Below are positions 48,223-57,962 of a stretch of 64,000 nucleotides of DNA, in pieces. Position 1 is the first letter of the stretch; the number at the start of each line of letters is the position of its first letter. The stretch comes from Podocnemis expansa (lineage: Eukaryota; Chordata; Testudines; Podocnemididae): the NCBI GenBank assembly GCA_007922195.1, contig ML682059.1, positions 16,510,205 through 16,574,204 on the forward strand. The letters are read 5' to 3'. The notes under the pieces are model-generated. The model was not told the origin of the DNA, did not search any database, and saw only the letters and a program-made list of their open reading frames with translations. Position numbers and translations under genes: made by a program.

Positions 48223-49125
48223 ATCATCATTAACAATCTTGATGATGGGATAGATTGCACGCTCATTAAGTTTGTGGATTTCACCAAGCAAGTGGGAGAG
48301 GTAGACATGCTGGATGGCAGAAAAAGGATTTAGGGAGATTTAGACAAATTGAAGCAGTGGGGCAAAAGAAATCTCATGCGGCTCAACAAGGACAAGTGCA
48401 AAATCCTGCACTTACGACGGGAAAACCCCATGCACTGCTACAGGCTGGGGATCAATTGGCTAAGCAGCAGTATTGTACAAAAGGACCTGGGGGTTATGGT
48501 GGATGGGAAGCTGCATATGAGTCAACAGTGTGCTATTGTAACCAAAAAGGTTAATGGCATATTGGGCTGTATCAGTTGGAGCATTGCCAGCACATCGAGG
48601 GATGTGATTATTCCCCTCTATTCGGCACTGGTGAGGCTGCATCTGGAATACTGTGTCCAGTTTTGGGCTCCCCACTACAAAAGGATATGGCCAAACTGGA
48701 AAGAGTCCAGTGGAGGGCAACAAAAATTATTAGAGGCCATGACTTATGAGGAGAGACTGAAGGAACTAGGCTTATTTAGCCTGCAGAAGAGAAGACTGAG
48801 GGGGGATTTGATAGCAACCTTCAACTACTTGAAGGGGTACTCCAGAGAGGAGGGAGCTAGGCTGCTCTCACTAGTAACAGAGGACAGAACAAGCAGCAAT
48901 GGTTTCAAGTTGCAGCTGGGGAGATCAAGGTTGGATATTAGGGAAACTTTCTCACTGGGAGAGTGGTGAAGCATTTGAACTGGTTGCCTAGGGAGGTGGT
49001 GCAATCTCCATCTTTGGAGATATTTAAGGTCCAGTTAGATAGTATCCTGGCTGGGATGATTTAGTGCTTTTTGCAGGAGGTTGGACCAGATGACTTCATG
49101 AAGTTCTGTGATTCTATGATTCTCT
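48223..49125 (+). mobile_element. CR1 LINE 3' portion, plus strand
   Basis: 5'-truncated CR1 starting just before RT motif C and running to the 3' terminus with the TTCTGTGATTCTATGATTCT short repeat. The coding part to about 49050 is followed by a very short 3' UTR, as is normal for CR1. It is the only CR1 in the window on the plus strand. Confidence 0.9.
48230..48969 (+). pseudogene. CR1 reverse transcriptase C-terminal part
   Basis: The open stretch 48349-48969 (206 codons) carries WGKRNLMRLNKDKCKILHLR, then DLGVMVDGKLHMSQQC, RLHLEYCVQFWAP and TYEERLKELGLFSLQKRR, the CR1 thumb and C-terminal region. Upstream in the same frame, the catalytic FADD box of motif C reads FVDF, so the second Asp is lost. 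A stop follows codon W before the last 30 or so residues. The annotated Met is internal; no real start is present. Confidence 0.85.
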
Positions 49126-49166
49126 AACTCAAAGAACATGGTTATGGTTGGTCACAGGGTGAATTC

Positions 49167-49486
49167 CAGGGATGTTGCTGGCACCTGACTTTCAGGGCAC
49201 GTGGCCCAAGACCTGGTGCCAGTGCCCCGAGTATCAGGCTGCCAGCCTAGCCCTGGATCCCCAGCCAGGAACGGGGCTGGGAGCAGCGGGGCTGCCACTG
49301 CAGGCTGGGGTTCTGGGGCCTGGCCGCCCATGGTGGCGCTGCCGCTCCCAGCCCTGTTCCCTGGCCACCTGCAGTGACAGGAGCCCAAGGTGGGATCAGG
49401 CCCAGAATCAGGGCAATGAGGCAAGGCCCTCAGTGGGAGAGCGGGGCCCATGCACTGGGTTTTGCCCTGGAACAGCGATGATCCTG
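49167..49486. mobile_element. hAT element, 320 bp, GC-rich
   Basis: Ends CAGGGATGTTGC and CAGCGATGATCCTG are imperfect inverted repeats. The flanking 8-mers GTGAATTC and GTGACATC match at 6 of 8. The GC-rich interior resembles that of the hAT elements at 37383 and 62402. Open frames above 110 codons on both strands are compositional. Confidence 0.6.
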
Positions 49487-49998
49487 GTGACATCTCAATC
49501 CCAAATTAATATCTGAGCTAATAATGCTTTAAAAATTGGTTAAAGTAATGCTTGTCATTCTCCACAAACAGTCACAAGTGTAAAAAGGCAATTGGGTCAC
49601 AATTTAGAGATCTTAAAGTTAACAAATACATTTTACTTTAGATGTCTGGATGTGGGATTTACACCAGACAAAGGCCCAAGGAATCCTATGGCAATCCGTT
49701 TTAGGGTAATTATCTGAACATTGTCATATAAGAACTAATGCCCTGAGGGCAATGCATGCTTCCAGTTGCTTTGTAAAATTATCTTAAATACCTCATCAGG
49801 GCAAATCACCTCTCAGTCCTACCAGTGCCTCTTCTAAGATCTGACAGATAGGTTTATGGCCTGTGTCAACAAGCATGGTTCAGCTGATATTGAGGACAAA
49901 ATTTAGATTTCAGACATATATTGTGGATCTCTTCATTCATTCACTTTTACATTTACAAAATGTTCCTTCAAACAAACTGAGTTCATGTATATAAAGCA

Positions 49999-50052
<54 letters not shown>

Positions 50053-51017
50053 AACCCACAGAAAACACTGACTAGTAAACCACATAGTTTAAAATAAAAT
50101 GATATTTTTACAATCATTCCCTTAGGCAAAAGCCTAAGTAAAAACAAGATATAAAGCTGTTTCCCCCCTTGCCTTGAGGTTCAAGTATTCCAATAAAGGA
50201 AACAAATTCCAAATATGAAGGATCACCACAATGTCTACTCCCCATTCAAATTGAAGGCTATAGTAGAACAGTCCAGCAGCTGACTTCAGCTGCCTTCACA
50301 CTCCATAAGGAAAAAGCATTTCTAGGCTCTTATGATCTAAACTCACAGAGTTTTATAGATCAATATCAAAACACTGAATTTCAACTGAAATTGAAAATGA
50401 AGTGGATGTGGTCTTTGGAGAATTGGCATAATGTAGTCCACATATGTAAAAGTGGTTAGCGACATTTTGTGCTGCCTGTAGATTTTGAGTGGACTTCAAA
50501 AGTAACCTCATACAGAGTATATTGGAGGAATCCAAGCTCCATATAAAAAGGTCCACAACCCAAAGGAAGAAAGATGCTTGCAGCTACTATTCCTATCTGA
50601 AATCTAGAAGAAAAAGAAAAATGCAAAAGTACCCCAAAATTAAACCATTATTATTATTTCAGTTCCAGCTTCCAATTGTCCCATGATGCCAGCTTCCACA
50701 GCCCACTTTTAAAATTTCCAAGCAAGTAGAAATGTAGGATAGTAGATAGAAAGAAATGGGGGAAAGATGGAGTGAAAACATCTAAACTAGCACTAGCCAA
50801 CATCTTTTCAGTTCTATTATTTTTTAAATTTGTCTTTAAAGACACCTTTCACAAGGCAGCTACACCTCTTCATTAACAGAAGTAACAAAGACTTGGGCTT
50901 TTTGCATACATTGACACTCTATGAATGTTTTTTCAATGAAGCAGCCACTTATGTCTTAGGGGAGAAGTGAAGATTAGGGAGTAACCTAGAAAGGTACTTA
51001 AGTGTCTAAAGCCAAGT
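49487..51017. other. Unrecognised non-coding sequence
   Basis: Apart from the CA repeat at 50001-50046, no gene or repeat is recognised. Confidence 0.5.
50001..50046. repeat. (CA)n microsatellite
   Basis: Twenty-three perfect CA units followed by TATATA. Confidence 0.98.
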
Positions 51018-51078
51018 TCCAAAGGGGTAGCTGTGTAGTCTAGTTCAGCAAAACAAGCAAGGAGTCCTGTGGCACTTA

Positions 51079-51526
51079 GGCTATGTCCACACATACATCA
51101 TTATTTCGAAATAACCCATTTTGAAATGAGTCATTTTGAAATAAAGTCCTTATTTCGAAATAAGTTAATTCAAATTAACAGTTTGTTAATTCAAATTAAG
51201 GGAAAGCCTGCTTTTGAAATAGCCGTTGTTTCAAAAAGGTTATTTCGAACCAAGTCCGTTCGGACATGTTGTTTTGAAACAGTTGCTTCGAAACAATGGT
51301 GTTGTTTCAGAACAACAAGTCCGAGTGCCGTTGTTTCGAAACAACCGTTTGGAAACAACGGCTATTTCGATTAGATGCGAGGTTTAACAGTTTTGAAATA
51401 ACGGCCATTATTTTGAAACAATGGGTCCTGTTGTTTCGAAATAACGATGCGTCGTGTGGACATGCCACTTCTTATTTTGAAATAACCTCTGTTGTTTCGA
51501 AATAAGATTGCTGTGTGAGCACACCA
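51079..51526. mobile_element. MITE inserted in the Penelope left repeat
   Basis: It starts GGCTATGTCCACACATAC and ends GCTGTGTGAGCACACCA, flanked by TTA at 51076-51078 and 51527-51529. Removing it joins GGCACTTA to AAGATTAACAC, which is the uninterrupted Penelope sequence seen in other copies. The interior consists of TTTCGAAATAA and TGTTTCGAAACAA modules. The last 60 bp extend past an internal GATGCGTCGTGTGGACATGCC that corresponds to the end of the related element at 52277, so this copy may be composite. Confidence 0.8.
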
Positions 51527-51589
51527 TTAAAGATTAACACATTTATTTATCGCATGAGCTCTTGTGGGAGAAAATCCCACTTTGCCAGG

Positions 51590-52028
51590 TGCTTGAAAGT
51601 CTGCCCACATATCTGCACAACAGACACCATCATAGGTCCTAATCAAGCCTGCTACTCGATCAAACGCTCATTTACCTGCTCATCTACTAATGTGGTCTAT
51701 GCCATCATGTGCAAGAAATGCCCCAACACCTTATATGTTGGACAAACAGGATGATCGCTCCGTAAGAGACTGAATGAGCACAGAGCTGATATCAGAAATC
51801 AAAGAACAGAGAAACCAGTTGCTGAGCACTTCCATCTTCCTAATCACTCGAGGACGGATTTGTTAATGACTGTCGTTAGAAATGTACCTGGGACATCAAG
51901 ACTTCAAAGAGAAACAGCTGAACTCGAATTAATATGCAAGCTAAATTCTGTGAAAGCAGGACTGAATCGAGACTATGGGTTCTTTTCCCATTACAAAGGG
52001 GAATTTGACTTCAGGCTTCCCATGGTTT
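51590..52028 (+). pseudogene. Penelope GIY-YIG endonuclease domain, one stop
   Basis: One frame reads from about 51590 to a terminal TGA at 52026-52028 with a single internal TGA at about 51751. Visible motifs: NVVYAIMCKKCPNTLYVGQT (the GIY-YIG pair with the two-cysteine insertion typical of Penelope), then SLRKRLNEHRADI, PVAEHFHLPNHS and LQRETAELELICKL. The internal stop falls where an arginine (CGA) would be expected after YVGQTG, consistent with CpG deamination. In live elements this nuclease nicks the target to prime reverse transcription. Confidence 0.85.
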
Positions 52029-52276
52029 GAGCCTGTAAACTGCTCTGATTTGCTGTTACTTTATGACCTGATCCTATGTTTTACACCCCCTTGCTTTTAG
52101 TTTCATTCCTTTCTGTAAGTTCACCCATCTTCGAAGCATCTGAGGAAGTGGGATGAAAGCTCATGCAAAAAAAAAAATCTGTTAGTCTTAAAGTGCTACA
52201 CAACTCCTTGTTGTTTTTTTTTTTTACTGGACTAGACTAACACGGCTATCCTTTTGAAATTGTCAAAATACGAAGC

Positions 52277-52621
52277 GGCTTGTCCACATGATGCACCGTT
52301 ATTTCGAAACCGTTAAACCTCACATCTAATCGAAATAGCTGTTGTTTCGAAATGGTTGTTTCCAAACAACAACGTTCAGACACGTTGTTTCAAAACAACA
52401 CCATTGTTTCAAAACAACTGTTTTAAAACAACATGTCCGAACGGCCTTGTTTCAAAATAACCATTTCAAACAATGGCTATTTCAAAAGCAGGCTTTTCCC
52501 TTAATTTGAATTAACAAAGTGTTAATTTGAATTAACGTATTTTGAAATAAGGACTTTATTTTGAAATAACTCATTTTGAAATGGGTTATTTTGAAATAAT
52601 GATGTATGTGTGGACATAGCC
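52277..52621. mobile_element. Related MITE in inverted orientation
   Basis: It begins GGCTTGTCCACATGATGC and ends TGTATGTGTGGACATAGCC. It matches the reverse complement of 51079-51470 over almost all its length (shared GTTAAACCTC, CATCTAATCGAAATAGC and CTTAATTTGAATTAAC blocks) with internal deletions. The flanking triplets (AGC, TAA) do not match. It lies 17 bp beyond the Penelope right end. Confidence 0.75.
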
Positions 52622-53189
52622 TAAGTGTCTATGTTTCTGCCTCTGGGCATGCATGCTGCTTCCTCACTCTAGCTGTTCAGGCACCTACCTCATACCTAAG
52701 TGTCAGAGCAATCCACAAACTAGCGAAAGCTAGGTTCTTGTTCACTTTTCTTTCCTAACAGCCAATGCAATGAGTGTCCCCAAGCACATATACCTAATCA
52801 GTCCACATTTAAAATACAGCCAGTTTGGAGAAGCATGCCTTGTAACTTTTTGCCCAGTGTTTAGAAAACTGTTAAGTGTTTGAAGAGGAGTCTTCCACTA
52901 CACAGCCCTAATCTATACTTGCTGTACTTTTCAGTGGCAGTCGACAGGAGATATGCAAAGTATGTAAAATACCTTGCGTATCTCCCGATAACTCGCTAAT
53001 CCTTTGCTACACACTAGGCTAAGCCGACTGGAAATGTCTTCCAGTCAGCTTACAGCAATTCCAGTTCTGGGGCTGCAGTTGCTATGGTTATTTCCAGAGC
53101 AATTGAGTGGGTCTACACAGATCACTCAATCACATCTGGAAGATTGTGCTGACAGCGGCAATTTTGCCTACATCAGTAGAGATTAAGTC
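52622..53189. other. Unrecognised non-coding sequence
   Basis: No gene or repeat end recognised. Confidence 0.45.
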
Positions 53190-54540
53190 ATAGAAGATTA
53201 ACATAACTGCTGGGCTGAGATCTGTGCTTCAGTGTCTCTCCTACCTACGTACTCCTTGTTATTTGCTTTGACAATCTTAATATATTCCATAGCCACCCTC
53301 TTAGTATCAATCCTCACAAAATTCAATAGGTGAACTGTTGGCACCACAGGAACTTCATTCGTAAGGGCAGCTTCTTTAACAGGGGTTGAATGGTGCTTAG
53401 TTTCTTTTAGCTCAGGGCACTGATTTCTTGAGAGCACAGTGGAGCTACAGTGGAAACACCTTCTTGGGTCCTCATTCTTTCCAGGAAGTTTGGGGTGGTG
53501 ATTTCCAGGAGAGGAACAATTTGGGGAATGAGAGCCTAGGCTCCCAACCACCCTCCTTTTTTCTTCTCCTTCTATGGTTTGAGCTCATTCTACATTGAAA
53601 CTTGCAGAAAGGCATCAGCCAGAGTAGCCATTTCTTGAACAGATTTCAAAGATTTAGCCCATAGACTATTTCTAGTATCTTCTGTGCGTATACTTAGGAA
53701 ATATTTTTGGACAAGAAGCTCAAACAATTGATTATAATTCTCAGTCCCCTTTCCTTTTACCCATTTTCTTATTAGGTCATAAATCTTATAGGTATATTCA
53801 CTGTCTCTAATGCCAGGTCTTTTTTGTGAAATTTCTAAATATTAACAGACACCGTTCAGGAACAATTTGAAAAATAGCTTTGTAAAGTAGCTTTCTATAT
53901 GTTCATGCATTGGCATTTCATTAAATACACTCTAACATCACCAGATAGTTTTGCAATCATTGTGTGGCCATTCTTGTCCTCCGGAATATTATGACCCTCA
54001 CAGTCTTTCAAAGGGTATTCTTCAGTGCAGTCTTATTCCTTGTATTCTGGGCACAACTTGTCCAAGATGAGAAGTCTTTGACTGGGGGGTGAAATTGGTA
54101 ACTCTGGAATCTGTTTATATCTTTTCATAAGGACCTGATTATATATCCTCTCCTCTTTCTCTTGGGCTTCTTTCCTTTTCAGCTCCACGCCTGTCTTGTG
54201 GACAGCTATTTCTCTCTTTACCTTTAGCTTCTCACATTCCAGGGCTTGCTGGAGGAGTGCTGACTTTTGTTCTTTGACCTCCATGATTATGAACAGACTA
54301 ATAAATAGTTATGCTACCACTGCTTGTTGTCCTCGGGTGCCTTTTACAATGCTTTGCCACTGTAGTCTGGTCCCAGACTGCTCACAGTCTCCAGCATGTA
54401 AGTCATTCCCAGCTATATCTGTGTATGTGCCCTTACCAGACTATGTTATACTGAAGGGAGACCCCAACACAGTGCCTGTCTTCAATCTTTCCCCAGAAAT
54501 ATTTGTCCTATGATAGCCAACTCCCTCCTGGACAATACAA
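53190..54540 (-). pseudogene. Gypsy-type gag remnant B
   Basis: Minus-strand frames give, from N to C: a coiled-coil-like charged segment (54033-54284: KEQKSALLQQALECEKLKV, KRKEAQEKEER), a degraded capsid region (about 53650-54000) and a C-terminal zinc knuckle-like CFHCSSTVLSRNQCPELK (53198-53551). The usual CCHC knuckle is C-x2-C-x4-H-x4-C. Here the histidine is lost. Frames are broken by stops and shifts. Remnant A at 33-34 kb is the same family. Confidence 0.7.
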
Positions 54541-55546
54541 GTTAATATAAAATCTGTTATTGCTTTGATAGCAATAATGTGCACACAAATTGCCACGCCA
54601 AATGAAGTTTCCCAGACATTTCACTTTAAAAACACCAAATTGAATAAAATATTAAAGCACATTTATTAACTATGAAGAGAGAGATTTTAAGTTAAGCAAG
54701 TTCAAGTAATGTGATGTAAAAGTCTGAAACCGTTACTAGAAAATAAAGTTAAACCATTACTGGTGCTTAACCATGCCAGATTCAAATACAGTTTCTCTTC
54801 ATATTCTTTCAGCAGTGTTATTGAGCAAACTTTTTCACTCAGGACTCTTTCTCCCATAATTCACTGAATGCTGCTTCAGGTGCAGAGAATATATGGGAAG
54901 GGACAGAATGGGGGGAGTATCTTGACATATTTGAGTCTCCTTCTTATGGTGTCAGTCCCCTTCTTTTTAGTTGATGTTTAGGAGACAAAATGTCTATGGA
55001 GAAAGATGTTGACTGCTGCTTTCTTCTCACCATTTAAGCTTCCTTTGTTTCCCTTTGCTGCTTGATGACTATTTGCTCCTTGAATACAAATTAAGCAGAG
55101 TGCTCACTCCTTTGTTTAGGACACTTTCATTTGCCAACCTTAGTTTGGAACAAGTCTTAATAACACCATATAATGGAATCTTATAACTTCACATACAATG
55201 TTGTCAGACATATTATATCAGGACAATGTAGATCAGCAAATTCTGAGTATTCAGGTGATCCCTTACAAGGCATACTTTGTACAGAGATTATTAAAATAGT
55301 GTGTGGACACATATCCATTCTATCACAGGAAAACATCTGGGAGATGCAGCATCCACTTAGCTGTTTTTAATATCTATGTAATTATTTAAACAAACTGGAA
55401 TAGCTTCAACAGAAGAGATTGAGAGAGGTTATATCAGAATAGCCAACAATCTGGGGGGTGGGGAATCCCTGTGCAAGTCCTTTCCGGCAACAAGCTGAAT
55501 TGAACCTGAGTCACCCACATCTAAGGAAATAGTTGAACCCCTAGGC
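54541..55546. other. Unrecognised sequence, possibly Gypsy 5' remains
   Basis: Lies upstream (in minus sense) of gag remnant B and could contain its leader and LTR, but no LTR ends are definable. No host gene recognised. Confidence 0.35.
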
Positions 55547-56576
55547 CGGGGTGCCAACTCACAACCCATGGGCCAGATCACGCCTGCCAACTGAACTGAT
55601 CCGTCTCATGGAGCAACTGCCTGGGCTGTGCCTGGAAGGTGCCTGCAGCAGCAAACTCCAAAGACATGCTCCAGGCACAGCAGGGCATGCTTCTAACTCG
55701 CTCACCGACACGATCTGAAACATGGCAAAGGAGAACAAATGAAGCACTCCAGCCAATCCCGGCTCAGCTCTGCTGTGGTCTACCAACCAATCAGAGTCTC
55801 AGTCATAGTTGGCAAGGCTTGCTTTGGGGAACCACTACAATCAAAGGCCAGCAAGGATGACTGACAATGAGTAGACTGGCAGGAGGAGAGACAGGAGCCT
55901 AGCCTGGTTCCCTGGCTAGGTGTACACTAGCTAATTAGTCTAGACTCTACAAGCATAGTCTGGACTAATTTGGTGCAGGTCTGCACCTAGCCTTTGACTA
56001 ATCTGAACTAAAAAATTTCTTAGTTTGGACTAACCAAAGCTTTGTCCGAATGAATAAATTTGAATTGTTAGTCTGGATTAAGTGCTTAGTTTGAAACTTA
56101 AGTTCAAACTAGTACAATGTAGACCAGGACTAATGGTTAGTTTCAACTCAAAAAGTTCAAACTAAGCCACTAGTTCAAACTGGCCATGTTGACTAGTTCA
56201 AACTAAAATGTTAGTTCAAAACTGGTCAGTGTCAGTAGTTTGGACTAGCCTTGGGCTTTTTTAGTTCAGACCAGCAAGTCTGAACTAATAAAGCAAATGC
56301 AGACATAGCCCCTGTGACTAAGACTGATTTTTTTGCCTGCCACCAGAAGGTGAGGGGGGGGTGGGTCTGGGAGCCAGTGTGGGGAAGGGGCGCCCATGAG
56401 GCAAGGCAAAGGGAAGGTGTCAGAGAGCTTGAGTGGTTGGGGAGGAGAAAGGGGAGCCCACACTACTCTGAACATAGAGGGGGGAAGGGCTGGGGAACCC
56501 GTACGACCACATGGCCCACATCAGGTTTCCTGCTTTCCAATGTGGCCCCCCACACTGAATGAGTTTGACACCCCTG
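55547..56576. mobile_element. hAT element carrying a nested MITE
   Basis: The left end CGGGGTGCCAACTCACAACC and the right end GAGTTTGACACCCCTG are inverted relatives of the CAGGGGTGTCAAACTC-type hAT terminus. The flanking 8-mers CCCTAGGC and CTCTAGGG match at 6 of 8. Subterminal CCCATGGGCC/CAATGTGGCC also mirror one another. Without the MITE it is about 630 bp and has no transposase-like frame. Confidence 0.65.
55914..56310. mobile_element. PIF/Harbinger-like MITE nested in hAT
   Basis: Ends GGCTAGGTGTACACTAGC and GCAAATGCAGACATAGCC, flanked by a perfect CCT duplication (55911-55913 and 56311-56313). The interior is TTAGTTTGAACTAA-type palindromic modules as in the element at 306-700. It is non-coding. 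Confidence 0.85.
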
Positions 56577-57881
56577 CTCTAGGGAAATATCACAAGGTGT
56601 GGGGGGGGCGGCAGCGACATGGCAACCACCCACATTGCTTGGAGTGAAGCACATGCTTCTCTCATTTTATCAAGAAATGACTTCAGTGCCAAAAAGCACC
56701 TGAATGCATGACAGCATTCTTGTCTTTGGCTCTTTGGGCCACCCTGCAGTCTGGAACTGGGGTTCTAACCCTGTGAAAAAAGAGGGGCTTAGGAATCTCC
56801 CATTGCCTAGTTTAGGCAGTTCCCTGACTAATCTGCCAACTTTTATGGATCCCATTCTTAGGGAGCTGTCTCTCCTCATTCATTATACAAGGAGCCTGGG
56901 TGCCTAACTCCAATTTGGTGGATCCCAGTATTGTTCCAGTAACTTACTAGCTGTGTAAAAATTAAGCACTGCAACACCTACCTCCCTTTGTGGATTGCCT
57001 AGACTCCTGTGAACACTGCAAGAGAGATCTACCAGAAATGAGTAGTGACAGCAATATTGCCTTCCCGGACTTCCAAGAAAAAGTAGAATAATAAAATTTA
57101 CAGATTTGACACCAAAATCTCATGGCCAATGGAAGGTTACAAGTTATTCAAATATAAGAAAAGAGGTAGGAGTAATTAAAAGGGAAGGTGGTGTAATTTT
57201 CTCCCAGAACACTGTGAAATGCCAAGTGCAGTTCCTTCATTTTTAGGAGAATTTAGATCCAGATTTTAATACAAAACCCAAAATCCAGACAAAAAGAAAA
57301 GAAAAGATCTAACAGCTCAATTTTTAAAATTCTAGAAAAATGTACTTTATTGAAAATAAAATCCAGAGAAGTATGTATAGAAACCCCTGGACTCCAAAAA
57401 TTGTGTTCATATTCTTCTTCTTTCTCGCTCTCACACACACACAAAGTAGTTATCTACTTTTTCTCTACACATAATAGCCCTCAGTCTCTTACCCTTCTCC
57501 TCCCACACAAGTACAGTCTATAAACACACTATTAGACCTCAGAATAGAGAATGCTGCTAGCAATTTCTGTATATAGGTGGCTTACCTCTTCCCACTCAAC
57601 TCCCAGATGCTTGTGATAATCTTTTAGAAGTTCTAAGATCTCAATTATTTGCAACAGACCTCTGAGATTTGGCACGGAGAAAGTTCAAGCTAGACAAGTG
57701 CATGTTTTTTCTGTATCCCATAAAACTCAAGTTTATTTGATTTAGGAACTATCAAAAGCCTTTCTCTCTTTTTACTCATAAAGAAACTTCTCCAGTGTTA
57801 CTGAATAATAAATGCATATGATAATAAACAATAATAAATAAATAAATTCATATGATACTAAATGCTGTTCCCCAGTGTTTG
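56577..57881. other. Unrecognised non-coding sequence
   Basis: No gene or named repeat; a short (AATA)n-like stretch lies at about 57825-57850. Confidence 0.45.
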
Positions 57882-57962
57882 AATCATAGAATTACAGGGT
57901 TGGAAGGGACCTCGTGAGGTCATCTAGTCCAATCCCTTGCCAGAAAAGCAGGACCTCTCCCA

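Larger units (their letters stand above)
51018..52260 (+). mobile_element. Short Penelope-like element with inverted terminal repeats
   Basis: The left terminal repeat (51018-51078 continued at 51530-51600: TTCCAAAGGGGTAGCTGTG, GGAGTCCTGTGGCACTT, TAACACATTTATTTATCGC, GAGAAAATCCCACTTTGCC) is the inverse of the right one (about 52130-52260: GAGGAAGTGGGATGAAAGC, CTGTTAGTCTTAAAGTGC, CTCCTTGTTG, GACTAGACTAACACGGCTA). Between them lies a GIY-YIG coding region; the reverse transcriptase is absent. Inverted terminal pieces and 5' loss are usual for Penelope-like elements. A MITE at 51079-51526 splits the left repeat. Confidence 0.85.

Noticed and set aside
50001..50046. CRISPR-like or regulatory array
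   Set aside because: A plain CA dinucleotide repeat without spacers.
51590..52028. Host GIY-YIG nuclease or homing endonuclease
   Set aside because: The two-cysteine insertion and flanking inverted terminal repeats place it in a Penelope-like element.
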